Positions 1 through 9,835 of a stretch of DNA of 64,000 bases are shown here, piece after piece (position 1 is the stretch's first letter; every line of letters starts with the position of its first letter). This stretch comes from an uncultured Pseudomonadales bacterium. GTDB taxonomy: Bacteria > Pseudomonadota > Gammaproteobacteria > Pseudomonadales > Pseudohongiellaceae. A model generated the notes under the pieces. That model was given only the letters and a program-made list of their open reading frames with translations. It was not told where the DNA came from and made no database searches. The translations under genes were made by a program, and so were the position numbers. Location of the stretch: the NCBI GenBank assembly GCA_947259995.1, contig CAMYOK010000002.1, positions 598,881 to 662,880 of the forward strand. Direction: 5' to 3'.

Positions 1-2
1 TA

Positions 3-830
3 CGCGCGCAGAAAAAACTCGTCGCCCTAGAAACCGAAACGGGTTTAAGTGTTTCTGAGATTAAAGAGATCAACCGTAATATGTCGATCGGCGAAGCAAA
101 GTCTCGCCGTGCGAAGAAAGAGATGGTTGAAGCTAACTTGCGTCTCGTAATCTCTATCGCTAAGAAATACACCAACCGTGGTTTGCAATTCTTGGATCTC
201 ATCCAAGAAGGCAACATCGGCTTGATGAAAGCCGTCGACAAATTCGAATACCGTCGCGGTTATAAGTTCTCAACTTATGCGACGTGGTGGATTCGTCAGG
301 CGATTACCCGCTCTATCGCTGACCAAGCGCGCACGATTCGTATTCCAGTTCACATGATCGAAACGATCAACAAACTGAACCGAATCTCACGACAAATGGT
401 CCACGAAAAAGGCCGCGAGCCAACGCCAGAAGAACTCGGCGAGCGCATGGACATGACTGAGGACAAAGTACGTCGTGTTCTAAAAATCGCGAAAGAACCG
501 ATCTCCATGGAAACACCTATTGGTGATGATGAAGATTCACACCTAGGGGATTTCATAGAAGACTCTACGGTCGATTCACCTGTCGATTCATCGATCGATG
601 AAGGCCTGCGTGAAGCAACGAAAGATGTCCTTTCAAGCCTCACAGCACGCGAAGCGAAAGTGTTAAGAATGCGCTTTGGTATTGACATGAATACAGACCA
701 CACACTGGAAGAGGTCGGCAAACAGTTCGACGTGACCCGTGAGCGTATTCGTCAGATCGAAGCCAAAGCTTTGCGCAAGCTTCGTCACCCAACACGCTCA
801 GATCATTTGCGTAGCTTCTTAGACGAGTAA
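3..830 (+). CDS. rpoD: RNA polymerase sigma factor RpoD, C-terminal part (5' end cut by window)
   Basis: This is the primary sigma factor, which directs RNA polymerase to housekeeping promoters. The reading frame is open from base 3, so the gene begins outside the window; the ATG at 81 is internal. Region 2 is nearly identical to the gammaproteobacterial consensus ([27 protein letters not shown]), followed by region 3 ([20 protein letters not shown]) and the region 4.2 helix-turn-helix ([20 protein letters not shown]). The protein ends in RSFLDE, as expected for full C-termini. It is followed within 25 bases by a strong hairpin terminator. Identification is very secure and gives the best taxonomic signal in the window (Gammaproteobacteria). 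Confidence 0.98.
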   Translation, partial: RAQKKLVALETETGLSVSEIKEINRNMSIGEAKSRRAKKEMVEANLRLVISIAKKYTNRGLQFLDLIQEGNIGLMKAVDKFEYRRGYKFSTYATWWIRQAITRSIADQARTIRIPVHMIETINKLNRISRQMVHEKGREPTPEELGERMDMTEDKVRRVLKIAKEPISMETPIGDDEDSHLGDFIEDSTVDSPVDSSIDEGLREATKDVLSSLTAREAKVLRMRFGIDMNTDHTLEEVGKQFDVTRERIRQIEAKALRKLRHPTRSDHLRSFLDE

Positions 831-844
831 CTATCGTCTTGCAT

Positions 845-888
845 AAAAAAAGCCCCGAGCGTCTATTGATGCTCGGGGCTTTTTTTTA
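845..888. terminator. Bidirectional intrinsic terminator between rpoD and the M20 peptidase gene
   Basis: A perfect 10-bp stem, AGCCCCGAGC (851-860) and GCTCGGGGCT (871-880), encloses a 10-base loop. It is flanked by an A-run at 845-850 and a T-run at 880-887, so it can terminate transcription from both sides. It lies between convergent genes ending at 830 (+) and 895 (-). Confidence 0.93.
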
Positions 889-894
889 TGCTCT

Positions 895-2250
895 TTATAG
901 ACGCTGCATAAGCGGTGGGCTAACGCCTTCGACTCCCACAAGCCCTAACATCATTAAGAATGCCATCTGCGGGCCTAGGTGCGAATCCACTGGGCTATAC
1001 CACTCCTCTGGCGAATGGGCGCCGCCACTTTGGCCACCCCCTCCTATAGTGATCGCAGGAATCCCCATGGACATGGGAATATTCGAATCGGTGCTGGAAG
1101 TGCGCAATTCTTGGATTGGCGAACCTACTGCCTCGTAGGCTAACGCAGCCACCTGCACTAAGGGATTGGAAGCTCCAGTACTGCCAACAGGGCGATCGCC
1201 TATCAAACGGAAATTCACCGTAATTTCACCGTTGTTCCAGCGTGCGTTTTCTTCAGCAACCGCCTGTGCGGTTACCTCTTTCACACGCGCCTCTAACTTC
1301 GCTAACTCACCCGCATCGTTAGAGCGCATATCCAGTTGAAACACCGCATCAGCCGCGATGGAGTTCACCGATGTGCCCCCATCGACCATTCCGACGGTGA
1401 AGGTAGTCTTGGGCGACGAAGGCACCTCTAGATCGCCGATTTTAGTGATCGCCCGCCCCATTGCATGAATAGCACTGACCAATCCGAAGGCACTAAAGGA
1501 GTGGCCGCCAGGTCCGGTAAACTCCACGGCAAAACGCCGGCTCCCAGTAGCCCCCGTCGTAATACGAGTGAGCCCAGAGCCATCGATAGAGACGAAACCA
1601 TCGATATCAGGATGATCACGGAAGATCGCTTTAATCCCACGCAAATCTCCAGGGCCCTCCTCGCCCACATTCCCAACAAACATAATGTCGCCAACCGTTT
1701 CAATACCGCTACTATTAAAAGCGTCGATCAGTGTTAACAAAACCGTTAAGCCGCGCCCATCGTCACCAATGCCTGGTGCGTAATATCGGTCATCACGCAT
1801 CTCCACCCTCACATCGGTCTCTAGAGGAAATACCGTATCGAGATGTGCCGCAATGACGAACAGAGGCCCATCACCGCTGCCCGCTCGCAAACCAATCACA
1901 TTGCCTTCACTATCGATATAGGCGTCTTCGATCCCCCTGCTTTGCATCTGATCTAGATAATACTCAGCACGCTTCTGCTCCAAGAAGGGAGGTGCCGGAA
2001 TTTCTGTCAGCCGCACTTGCTCGGCAAGTGTCTCAGGCTCGCTCACTTGGATATCATTGAGAGTGCTTTGCACTCGCGTATCAGAACTGATGGCAGCAAA
2101 GACGCTGGCTAGCGAATCATCGACAGGGATAAGTGGTTGTGCTTGTAGCGAAGTCGAGCTGAGTAACGCAGCGGCACAATAGGCCAACACGCTGCGCTCG
2201 CAAAATTTGGATGTTCGAAAAAAATTTAGGACGACATTGCTTACAAACAT
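895..2250 (-). CDS. Secreted M20-family metallopeptidase
   Basis: A 451-residue exported peptidase of the M20/M28-like di-zinc family (peptidase T/ArgE/CPG2 type). It has a hydrophobic N-terminal signal region ending near ...SSTSLQAQP. The metal-site motifs appear in the expected order: AAHLDT (His), GIGDDGRG (bridging Asp), VGEEG (catalytic and ligand Glu), SIDGSG (Asp), and GGAHSPEEWYS near the C-terminus (His). The dimerisation-domain motif GPGGHSF is also present. The ATG at 2250 is preceded by GAGG at a good distance. It is monocistronic, convergent with rpoD. Substrate (di/tripeptide or acylated amino acid) cannot be told from sequence. Confidence 0.88.
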   Translation of the reverse strand: MFVSNVVLNFFRTSKFCERSVLAYCAAALLSSTSLQAQPLIPVDDSLASVFAAISSDTRVQSTLNDIQVSEPETLAEQVRLTEIPAPPFLEQKRAEYYLDQMQSRGIEDAYIDSEGNVIGLRAGSGDGPLFVIAAHLDTVFPLETDVRVEMRDDRYYAPGIGDDGRGLTVLLTLIDAFNSSGIETVGDIMFVGNVGEEGPGDLRGIKAIFRDHPDIDGFVSIDGSGLTRITTGATGSRRFAVEFTGPGGHSFSAFGLVSAIHAMGRAITKIGDLEVPSSPKTTFTVGMVDGGTSVNSIAADAVFQLDMRSNDAGELAKLEARVKEVTAQAVAEENARWNNGEITVNFRLIGDRPVGSTGASNPLVQVAALAYEAVGSPIQELRTSSTDSNIPMSMGIPAITIGGGGQSGGAHSPEEWYSPVDSHLGPQMAFLMMLGLVGVEGVSPPLMQRL

Positions 2251-2692
2251 TTCACTACCTCATCTATTTGCAGCACGGGTTGCTGGCATGCATTTCAATT
2301 ACCGCATCACTTGCGCTGCGGGCGCTCGCCTTCGAAGACTACCGTACAGGCGTTCAATAAGACTAACACAGAGAAAAACGAAAACAATTTAAACACTGCC
2401 CATACTCCCTAACGGTTCGAGCCACGCGCGAGCGACGCTAGCAAATGCACAGCAACCCCTTATAGCTGGGGATCTTTATGAGAGCGCGAAACGCTAGATA
2501 GAGCCCTATTCCCAAGGCCAAGCCCTATTGCCGCAACATTCCAAGAGCCTGCGATCATGCTGTGACAATTGCTTACGATTTAAGCCGTATTTCATTGGGT
2601 TAAAAGACTGAATTCATGGTATTTTCCGGCGCGACCACGGAGGTCGCTTTCAAGCTCCCAATGATACCCTTATAAAAAAGGCGGAGATTCAC
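2251..2692. other. Intergenic region between divergent M20 peptidase and DUF5916 genes
   Basis: No convincing gene is seen in these 442 bases. The region must hold two divergent promoters. A small hairpin, GCGACC (2631-2636) with GGTCGC (2642-2647), sits about 45 bases before the DUF5916 start and may be in its leader. TATAAA at 2670-2675 lies directly in front of the ribosome-binding site and is probably too close to be a -10 box. Confidence 0.5.
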
Positions 2693-4981
2693 ATGCGTTT
2701 TCTCACACTAATCCCTGCATTCGCAGCAGTACTGCTTAGCAGTGTATTTGCCTCGTTCACGATGGCAGCGGACGGCCCGGCAGCCAATATCTCAATCCCG
2801 CAGATCCGTCAGGAGCCCACACTTGCTGATTTCGCTGGCATGACCCCTGCAACAGCCGTTGCGCGCCAAATGACTAAGATCGACGGTTTTGTACAGCGCG
2901 AACCTATTGATGGCGCAGCAGCGACCCAAAAAACCGAAGTGTATATTGGCTACGATCAAACAAACTTCTACGCCGTGTTTTTGGCCTTTGATACAAACCC
3001 ATCGCTTATCCGCGCCAATCTCGCCTCACGCGAGAACATCGACGGCGACGACAGTGTCGAGATCACCCTAGATACATTCAACGACCAACGTACCGCTTAT
3101 ACGTTCCGCGTAACGCCTTTGGGCATGCAGTGGGATGCGCGCTGGACCGAAGGCTTCTCTAACCGCGCTGGCTTCGATACGACATGGGAAGCCGTCTGGG
3201 ATAGCGAAGGCGAACGCACCGATCAAGGCTATATGGCCAGCATCACAGTGCCATTGCGTGGTCTACGCTTCCCAGCCAATGACGAGCAACTATGGCGCGT
3301 ACAGGTAGGCCGCCAGATTCCTCGCTTGAGTGAAGAAAGCTTCTGGCCACCCTATTCGATCGAAGTAGACGGTCGCTTGAACCAGACTGCTCTACTGTCT
3401 GGCATTCGCAACGTCTCCCCAGGCAATAACACACAGATTACACCGTTCGTTTTTGCTCGACATGTTGATGCATTGGACAACCGCGCCATTGGCGGCCCCA
3501 AGTTTCAAAGCGACTCTGAGTATGATATTGGGCTCGACGCCAAGTTCGTATTCAACGATTCATGGGTACTCGACCTCACTCTCAACCCAGACTTTTCACA
3601 AGTCGAATCGGACGAGCCACAGGTCACCGTGAACGAGCGTTTCGAAGTGCAATACCCTGAGCGTCGCCCGTTCTTTGTAGAGAACGCCGACTTCTTTGCG
3701 ACTGACTCTATTTTGCTTTTCACCCGTCGCATTATCGACCCAGAAGGCGGCTTGCGCTTTACTGGCCGAAGCGGCCCTTGGGGTGTGGGCACCATGTTGA
3801 TGAACGACGAAGCTCCTGGGCTTAACCGCGAAGCCGGCGACCCCCTACAAGGCGAAAAGGCGACGATCGGCGTACTCCGGGTATTCCGCGATATCGCAGG
3901 CCAAGACCGAGTAGGTTTCACGCTGACCGACCGCGAGCTAGTCGATGGCTACAATATGGTGGGCAGTATTGATGGCAAATTCCGCTTCAACCAAAACTGG
4001 GTGACCAACCTTGAGTACATCACTACAGAAACGGAGCCAACTTTCGGTGGCCGCACAATCAATGGGGATCAACGCAATATTCGTGTTGACCGAGTTGGCC
4101 GCACGTTCAATACGCATTTCCATTTTGTCGATACCGATAAAGACTACCGTGCGCAACTTGGCTTTCAAAACCGCTATTTCAAATCGGATATCTCTGGGGT
4201 GCATTGGCGCAGCAGCTTGAATTACTTCCCAGAAAACTCATCAATCACTAGCTGGTCGCCAGCGGCGATGTTGGTGTACCAAGACGACCAAGAAGGCGTG
4301 AAGGTGTACTCGGAAGTTTCGCCATCGGTGACTTGGAACTTTGCTACGAGCGATATTACTGTCGGGGCCTCTGAGGTGACAGAAGTCCTCCGTCCACAAG
4401 ACTTCAATGGCTTGATGCAAACGACTCCTTACGACTATGGCAACTTCAGCATCAGCTATAGCAACTCGATGCTGAGTTCGCTCACACTGGATGCCAGCTA
4501 CCGCCAAGGCGATGCACTCAACCTAGTCCCCAAAGCGGGTTTCTTGCCCTCAGTGGCAGACACGAGCCGTGCAGACGTCACGCTATTGTGGCGTCCGATC
4601 GAGCGTCTACGTATCGACAACTCATTCGTGCGCACCGACTTAGAAAGCAAACGCGGTGGCAAAGTGTTTACTAACGACATCTTGCGCAGCAGCTGGAATT
4701 ACCAGTTCACACGTGAGATGTCTTTGCGCTTTATCGCGCAATACGAAGACACCGAAGCAGGCCCGAACACGCGCCTTGTTGATGATAAGAATATGAACTT
4801 CGATATCTTATTGCGCTATGTCCTGAACCCATGGTCAGCACTTTATATTGGTTACAACACCAATCAGAGCAATTTCGATATTATCGAAACTGAAGGCGTG
4901 CGCGAAGTGGTGAACACCGATGAGCTAAAGCGCGACGGCAGCCAGTTCTTCGTGAAGTTCTCGTATATGTTCCAACGCTAA
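2693..4981 (+). CDS. CBM9-like / DUF5916 outer-membrane protein
   Basis: A 762-residue exported protein. A signal peptide (hydrophobic stretch ending ...[10 protein letters not shown]) is followed by a carbohydrate-binding family 9-like beta-sandwich in roughly residues 40-230 ([25 protein letters not shown]). A long DUF5916 region to the C-terminus carries [12 protein letters not shown] and FTRRI, typical of this family, and ends in repeated amphipathic strands and an aromatic residue (FSYMFQR), suggesting a beta-barrel. Family members are often found near TonB receptors and peptidases, but the role is unknown. The start has a strong AAGGCGGAG site. It is followed by its own terminator. Confidence 0.85.
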   Translation: MRFLTLIPAFAAVLLSSVFASFTMAADGPAANISIPQIRQEPTLADFAGMTPATAVARQMTKIDGFVQREPIDGAAATQKTEVYIGYDQTNFYAVFLAFDTNPSLIRANLASRENIDGDDSVEITLDTFNDQRTAYTFRVTPLGMQWDARWTEGFSNRAGFDTTWEAVWDSEGERTDQGYMASITVPLRGLRFPANDEQLWRVQVGRQIPRLSEESFWPPYSIEVDGRLNQTALLSGIRNVSPGNNTQITPFVFARHVDALDNRAIGGPKFQSDSEYDIGLDAKFVFNDSWVLDLTLNPDFSQVESDEPQVTVNERFEVQYPERRPFFVENADFFATDSILLFTRRIIDPEGGLRFTGRSGPWGVGTMLMNDEAPGLNREAGDPLQGEKATIGVLRVFRDIAGQDRVGFTLTDRELVDGYNMVGSIDGKFRFNQNWVTNLEYITTETEPTFGGRTINGDQRNIRVDRVGRTFNTHFHFVDTDKDYRAQLGFQNRYFKSDISGVHWRSSLNYFPENSSITSWSPAAMLVYQDDQEGVKVYSEVSPSVTWNFATSDITVGASEVTEVLRPQDFNGLMQTTPYDYGNFSISYSNSMLSSLTLDASYRQGDALNLVPKAGFLPSVADTSRADVTLLWRPIERLRIDNSFVRTDLESKRGGKVFTNDILRSSWNYQFTREMSLRFIAQYEDTEAGPNTRLVDDKNMNFDILLRYVLNPWSALYIGYNTNQSNFDIIETEGVREVVNTDELKRDGSQFFVKFSYMFQR

Positions 4982-4986
4982 AACGC

Positions 4987-5027
4987 AAAAAGCGATGGCC
5001 CCAGCTTCACGGGAGCATCGCTTTTTT
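4987..5027 (+). terminator. Intrinsic terminator after the DUF5916 gene
   Basis: Stem AAAAGCGATG (4987-4996) pairs with CATCGCTTTT (5016-5025) and runs into a T-tract. It starts six bases after the stop codon. Confidence 0.85.
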
Positions 5028-5038
5028 AGAAAAACCAA

Positions 5039-5080
5039 ATGCAAGCGCTGCAGCTTTTACTGCGCCGCTTGCATTTTTTT
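5039..5080. terminator. Second hairpin terminator overlapping the iorB-like stop codon
   Basis: Stem ATGCAAGCG (5039-5047) pairs perfectly with CGCTTGCAT (5066-5074). A T-run (5074-5080) follows on the plus strand, and the minus-strand side has T-rich sequence after the hairpin. The T-run overlaps the minus-strand stop codon at 5079-5081, so it probably serves the iorB-like gene and backs up the previous terminator. Confidence 0.8.
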
Positions 5081-7244
5081 ACGCCAGCTTTAAAGGCAAA
5101 CGGTTAAAGGGTTTGCCTGTGGCTGCCGTCAAGGCATTGGCCACCGCTGGAGCTATCGGGGGCGTGCCTGGCTCACCGACACCGCTAGGGGCATTGTTTG
5201 AAGCCAGAATATGCACTTCAACTTCAGGCATACTGTTCATGCGCAGCACACGGTAGTTGTGGAAGTTAGTCTGATCCACTTTCCCATCGGTGAGCGTTAA
5301 CTCATCCTCAAGGGCTGCCGACAAACCGTAGGCGATGCCGCCCTCAACTTGTGCGCGCACGATGTCTGGGTTCACAGCCACACCACAATCGATGGCTGCG
5401 ACCACACGCTCAACTTTAAAGCGATCACCGTCTACAGACACATCCACGATCTCAGCGACCGTCGAGCCGAAAGAAGAATGCACGGCGACGCCGCGCCCCC
5501 AGCCTTCCGGCAACTCCTTAGTGCCCCATTGCGCTTTTTCGGCGGCCAGTTTTAGTACCGCCGTCTCACGCGGGTTGTTCTCTAGCAATGCTAGGCGATA
5601 GGCCACTGGGTCTTGCCCTGCTTTGCGCGCTAGTGAATCGATGAACACCTCCTTACTGAAGGCTGTATGGGTATTGCCCACGGAACGCCACCACTGTACG
5701 GGCACGCCTGTCTCAGTTGTATGCAGTTCGACCTGACGCTGTTCGACGTGATAAGGCAATTCAACCAGCCCTTCAAGCGAGGTTAGATCGATGCCGCCGA
5801 CAATCGTCTCTTCCATGAAGGTGCCCTTCATGATGGACTGGCCCGCCACACGTACTTGCATCGCGTTCGGCAAGCCATCGCTGCCTAGCGCTGCAGAAAG
5901 CTTGTGCACATACGCCGGGCGGTAATAACCGCCTTGCATATCGTCTTCCCGTGACCAGACTAACTTCACCGGCACACCTTGTACTTCTTTCGCGATGCGC
6001 GCCGCTTCCATCACATAGTCAGACTGCGGGTTAGCACGTCGACCGAAACCACCACCGGCAAATACCGTGTTAATCACCACATCGCTCGGCTGCGCGCCAA
6101 TCAAAGCCGCCACTGCTGCTTGGTCGCCTGTAGGGCTTTGACAACCATACCAAAGCTGCGCCTTGTTGCCATCGACTTGCGCGACGCAGTTCACCGGCTC
6201 CATTTGCGCGTGGGCAAGATAAGGGAACTCGAATACCGTTTCCACAACATCGCTAGCCGCCGCCAAGGTGCCACCTACATCACCTTCTGATTCAGCCACC
6301 AATCCTGGTGTTTCCACTAATGCGCGGTACTCTTGGAGGATCTGCGCGCTGCCACGGGTCTCCGCTTGCGCTTCATCCCATTCTAATACTAGGGCATTGC
6401 GGCCCTTGGTCGCCGTCCAATAATCTTTTGCGACCACGGCAACACCGCTATCGATTGCAAAGACTTGCGATACCCCATCGATTGCTAACGCGGCACTGCC
6501 ATCGAATGACTTCAGCTTCGCGCCAAAACGCGGTGCGTGCGCCACAACAGCGGTGAGCATGCCTGGCAATTTGATATCTTGCGTGTAAATAGCCGTGCCG
6601 TCTTGCTTGCCGCTGTCTTTGCGCGTTGCTGCGGCTTTGCCGATAAACTTAAAATCAGCCGGTGACTTCAATGTTAATGAGTCTGCCGCCGGCGCACTGA
6701 GCGCCGATGCTGCAATCGCCAACTCGCCAAAGCTAGCTTTGTGATTGCCATGGCTAAGCTCGCCATTGCTCACTTGAATCTGTGTCGCCGGCACACCCCA
6801 TTGCTGCGCTGCCGCCGTGACTAACATCGCACGGGCCGCCGCACCTGCCTGACGCATCTGCATATAGCTGTTGGCCATACCCGTACTGCCGCCCGTGCCC
6901 TGCATGCCCATGAACAGATTGGCATATTTGCCCACATCTGCTGGAGCGTGCTCACACACGACCTGCTCCCAAGCCGCATCCATCTCGTCGGCGACACAGG
7001 TCGCCAAACCGGTGTAGATTCCTTGCCCCATCTCCAAATGTTTAATCAACACGCGGACTTGGTTATCAGGGGAAATACTGACGAAGGCATTAAACTCAAG
7101 ATTCGAATCGACTGCCCCTTGCGCTTGCACGCCACTAAGGTTTACGCCCAGCATCAAGCCAGCGCTAGTGCCAGCGGCAACTTTTAAGAACCCGCGACGA
7201 CTAAGTGTGGCAGCATTTTTAGGCTGAAATCGTTGTAAGTTCAT
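5079..7244 (-). CDS. Molybdopterin-binding subunit of an isoquinoline 1-oxidoreductase-type hydroxylase
   Basis: A 721-residue large subunit of the xanthine dehydrogenase superfamily, IorB/CoxL-like, which hydroxylates N-heterocycles or aldehydes with water at a molybdenum centre. A twin-arginine signal ([11 protein letters not shown], residues 15-25) indicates export of the folded enzyme to the periplasm, as is usual for IorB. Family motifs include [10 protein letters not shown] (cofactor binding) and GVGEPGTPP near the C-terminus, which contains the expected catalytic Glu. The ATG overlaps the stop codon of the upstream (2Fe-2S) subunit gene by one base (TAATG), so the pair is translationally coupled. 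No FAD subunit is present, as in iorAB; a cytochrome presumably accepts electrons. The substrate is unknown. Confidence 0.88.
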   Translation of the reverse strand: MNLQRFQPKNAATLSRRGFLKVAAGTSAGLMLGVNLSGVQAQGAVDSNLEFNAFVSISPDNQVRVLIKHLEMGQGIYTGLATCVADEMDAAWEQVVCEHAPADVGKYANLFMGMQGTGGSTGMANSYMQMRQAGAAARAMLVTAAAQQWGVPATQIQVSNGELSHGNHKASFGELAIAASALSAPAADSLTLKSPADFKFIGKAAATRKDSGKQDGTAIYTQDIKLPGMLTAVVAHAPRFGAKLKSFDGSAALAIDGVSQVFAIDSGVAVVAKDYWTATKGRNALVLEWDEAQAETRGSAQILQEYRALVETPGLVAESEGDVGGTLAAASDVVETVFEFPYLAHAQMEPVNCVAQVDGNKAQLWYGCQSPTGDQAAVAALIGAQPSDVVINTVFAGGGFGRRANPQSDYVMEAARIAKEVQGVPVKLVWSREDDMQGGYYRPAYVHKLSAALGSDGLPNAMQVRVAGQSIMKGTFMEETIVGGIDLTSLEGLVELPYHVEQRQVELHTTETGVPVQWWRSVGNTHTAFSKEVFIDSLARKAGQDPVAYRLALLENNPRETAVLKLAAEKAQWGTKELPEGWGRGVAVHSSFGSTVAEIVDVSVDGDRFKVERVVAAIDCGVAVNPDIVRAQVEGGIAYGLSAALEDELTLTDGKVDQTNFHNYRVLRMNSMPEVEVHILASNNAPSGVGEPGTPPIAPAVANALTAATGKPFNRLPLKLA

Positions 7245-7720
7245 TAGGCATTCCCTCCAACATTTTTCATATCTTTGGCAGCCATTTTGATCCCTGCTTT
7301 AATGCGCGAGTAAGTGCCGCAACGGCAGATATTGCCAGACATAGCGGCATCGATGTCAGCATCGCTTGGGTCTGGGTTTTGTGTCAGCAACGCCGAAGCG
7401 GACATGACTTGACCGGACTGGCAGTATCCGCACTGAGGTACTTGCAGCTCTACCCATGCCTGTTGCACGGCACGGCTCTGTGGGCTTTCTAGGCCTTCGA
7501 TTGTCGTAATATTTTTGCCTTGCGCCGCCTCTACAGTCAACACACAGGTACGAGTCGCCACGCCGTCTACATGCATCGTGCAAGCGCCGCATTGGGCTAA
7601 ACCACAGCCGAACTTCGTTCCGGTGAAATTAAGATGGTCGCGAACAAACCACAGTAGCGGCATATCGCCATCGACATCCACCTCATGAGTGGTGCCGTTA
7701 ATTGTTAATGAATAAGCCAT
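7244..7720 (-). CDS. (2Fe-2S) small subunit of the iorAB-type hydroxylase
   Basis: A 158-residue iron-sulfur subunit that passes electrons from the molybdenum subunit. Both clusters are intact. The plant-ferredoxin-type cluster is bound by C39, C44, C47 and C59 ([11 protein letters not shown]), and the second cluster by C97, C100, C132 and C134 (CGYCQSG and ICRCG). The length is normal for IorA. There is no signal peptide; it is expected to leave the cell with its Tat-targeted partner. The start has a strong GGAGG-type site. It is the first gene of a two-gene operon, divergent from the antiporter gene. Confidence 0.92.
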   Translation of the reverse strand: MAYSLTINGTTHEVDVDGDMPLLWFVRDHLNFTGTKFGCGLAQCGACTMHVDGVATRTCVLTVEAAQGKNITTIEGLESPQSRAVQQAWVELQVPQCGYCQSGQVMSASALLTQNPDPSDADIDAAMSGNICRCGTYSRIKAGIKMAAKDMKNVGGNA

Positions 7721-7900
7721 GAGCCCTCCGATTGATTAGGACGCTTGTGTTTTTAGAATTTCGATTTGCTTATTATTTTTGATCTCGAGTAATGCGTCGA
7801 AGTAATGATTCTGTCGCTAGGATACGGTAAAAACACCTAGACGGACTATTCTACAGTAGTATTTCTCGAGCGCTCGCTTTTTCTAAGCCCCCCTCGTTTT

Positions 7901-7917
7901 ATGACTAGTACTGTCAT
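7901..7917. promoter_or_regulatory. Candidate operator palindrome between iorA-like and antiporter genes
   Basis: Arms ATGAC (7901-7905) and GTCAT (7913-7917) surround TAGTACT, whose AGTACT core is itself palindromic. It sits in the 257-base divergent intergenic region about 60 bases before the antiporter start. A second perfect palindrome, CGAGCGCTCG, lies at 7867-7876. Regulator binding is inferred from symmetry only. Confidence 0.35.
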
Positions 7918-7977
7918 GGTTCTAGTGTCAAAATTTACCCTAACACCCACTACTGCTCACCCGCAGGAGTCGACACC

Positions 7978-9834
7978 TTGACTGACACCCTCTTTTTAAC
8001 TTTTATTTTCCTATTTGCTGGCGTTATAGCCGTGCCTATCGCCTCGCGCTTTAAGCTTGGCTCGGTGCTCGGCTATTTACTGGCAGGTGTGGCGATTAGT
8101 CCACTGCTCAGCTTGCTCAGTGTCGACGTGATCTCCTTACAACACATTGCTGAGTTCGGCGTCGTCATGATGCTCTTTCTTGTTGGTTTAGAGTTGGAAC
8201 CACGCATGCTGTGGCAAATGCGTATGCGCCTGCTTGGCCTGGGCGGCCTGCAAGTCTTGCTCTGCGCACTATTAGTGATGGGTATCGCCATGGCGCTAGG
8301 GCAGACGTGGTCGGTCGCACTGGCCATAGGCTTAGTGCTATCGCTTTCATCCACGGCTATCGTCCTGCAAACCCTTAATGAAAAAGGCTTGATGCAATCA
8401 GACGGCGGCAAAGGCGCATTCTCGGTGCTCTTATTTCAGGACATCGCCGTCATCCCGATGCTCGCCTTACTCCCACTATTAGCGATCTCTGCTGCACAGC
8501 CCGAGGTCGTACCTCATGCCGATGCAGCGCACACGGCCGGCATGAGCCTTGTTGACGGCCTCAACGGCTGGCAAACCGCGCTCGTCACTCTCGGCGCTAT
8601 CGCCGCCGTGATCCTCGCAGGAGAGCGCCTGACCGGCCCGCTATTCCGCTTCATCGCAACAGCGCAATTGCGCGAGCTGTTTACCGCCAGCGCGCTGATG
8701 ATTGTCGTGAGTATCGCCTTGTTGATGTCTTTGGTCGGCTTATCCCCAGCCCTCGGCACATTCATAGCCGGTGTTGTTTTGGCCACTAGTGAATATCGCC
8801 ATGAATTGGAGTCTGATATCGGCCCCTTCAAGGGCTTGCTCCTAGGCCTGTTTTTTATGACGGTCGGGGCAGGTATTAATTTCGAATTACTGTCGCAGAA
8901 CTTTGCCGTCATCTTAGGCTTGAGCCTTGGTCTGATTGTATTGAAAGTCCTCGTGCTTTTATTAGTGGGGCGTTTCTTTGATTTGCGTGGTGCCAATCTT
9001 TGGCTCGTTGCACTGAGCCTTGCGCAAGCTGGAGAGTTCGGCTTTGTGCTGCTGTCATTCACAGTGGGCATCAATGTCATCCCTACCGAGACTGCAGACC
9101 AATTACTGTTAGTCGTGGCTCTTTCGATGCTGCTTACGCCGTTACTGTTCATTATTTACGAACGCTTCATCGCACCTCGTTATGAGCTCAGCAATGAGCG
9201 CGATGCCGACACCATCGACGAAAAATGCAAAGTACTGATCGCCGGGCACGGCCGAGTGGGCGGCATAGTCAATCGCATGCTGCGTGGCGCAGGCTTCTCC
9301 ACTACGGTGATCGACTACAGCGCGTCAAACCTTGAGATGCTGCGCGCCTACAATATTAAGGTCTATTACGGCGACGCCACACGCCCAGACTTGCTGCACG
9401 CCGCAGGGATCGACGAGGCCTCTATCATGGTCATTGCCATCGACAACAAAGAGGCAATCACCGAACTAGCCCGCTATGTGGTGGCTACCCACCCCCATGT
9501 GCACGTTGTGGCGCGCGCGGTCGACCGACACCATGTCTATGACCTGTGGGCGGTAGGTTGTCGCGATATTATTCGCGAAACCTTCGACAGCTCGTTGCGA
9601 ACCGCACGTTCCGCTCTGCATGCCTTGGGCCTAACACCAGAGGAAGCCATGAAAGTCTCGCATACCTTCGAGACAATCGACCGTCAGTATATGCGCGAGA
9701 TGGCCGACCTGTATAAACCTGACGTGCCTAGCCACCAGAACCAAGCCTATGTGAAAAAGGTTCTGGAGCTCAACGAAGAATGGGGGCGGCAATTGCAGGC
9801 AAAACACAATGAGCCTGAGCAAGGCAGCGAATAG
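7978..9834 (+). CDS. CPA2-family cation:proton antiporter with TrkA-N domain (KefB/KefC-like)
   Basis: A 618-residue inner-membrane transporter. About twelve hydrophobic segments fill residues 1-395, with the family motifs GYLLAGV, FLVGLELEP, SLSSTAIVLQ and LLGLFFMTVGAG. A cytoplasmic RCK/TrkA-N domain follows from about residue 410 (VLIAGHGRVGGIVNRML, a nucleotide-binding glycine motif, then YYGDATRP). This is the architecture of potassium efflux systems such as KefB/KefC/YbaL. The start is TTG at 7978, supported by AGGAG eight bases upstream; no ATG fits. The gene ends one base before the convergent ald stop. Glutathione gating cannot be asserted. Confidence 0.88.
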   Translation: MTDTLFLTFIFLFAGVIAVPIASRFKLGSVLGYLLAGVAISPLLSLLSVDVISLQHIAEFGVVMMLFLVGLELEPRMLWQMRMRLLGLGGLQVLLCALLVMGIAMALGQTWSVALAIGLVLSLSSTAIVLQTLNEKGLMQSDGGKGAFSVLLFQDIAVIPMLALLPLLAISAAQPEVVPHADAAHTAGMSLVDGLNGWQTALVTLGAIAAVILAGERLTGPLFRFIATAQLRELFTASALMIVVSIALLMSLVGLSPALGTFIAGVVLATSEYRHELESDIGPFKGLLLGLFFMTVGAGINFELLSQNFAVILGLSLGLIVLKVLVLLLVGRFFDLRGANLWLVALSLAQAGEFGFVLLSFTVGINVIPTETADQLLLVVALSMLLTPLLFIIYERFIAPRYELSNERDADTIDEKCKVLIAGHGRVGGIVNRMLRGAGFSTTVIDYSASNLEMLRAYNIKVYYGDATRPDLLHAAGIDEASIMVIAIDNKEAITELARYVVATHPHVHVVARAVDRHHVYDLWAVGCRDIIRETFDSSLRTARSALHALGLTPEEAMKVSHTFETIDRQYMREMADLYKPDVPSHQNQAYVKKVLELNEEWGRQLQAKHNEPEQGSE

Positions 9835-9835
9835 A

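Noticed and set aside
839-1138. 99-residue plus-strand ORF overlapping the M20 peptidase end
   Set aside because: Runs through the rpoD terminator and antisense to a well-supported peptidase gene; proline/serine-rich composition typical of a shadow frame.
3505-3921. 138-residue minus-strand ORF inside the DUF5916 gene
   Set aside because: Antisense shadow without ribosome-binding site or recognisable domain.
8514-9152. 212-residue minus-strand ORF
   Set aside because: Entirely antisense to the antiporter gene; composition (many Thr, Ser, Lys, Pro) reflects the opposite strand of hydrophobic codons.
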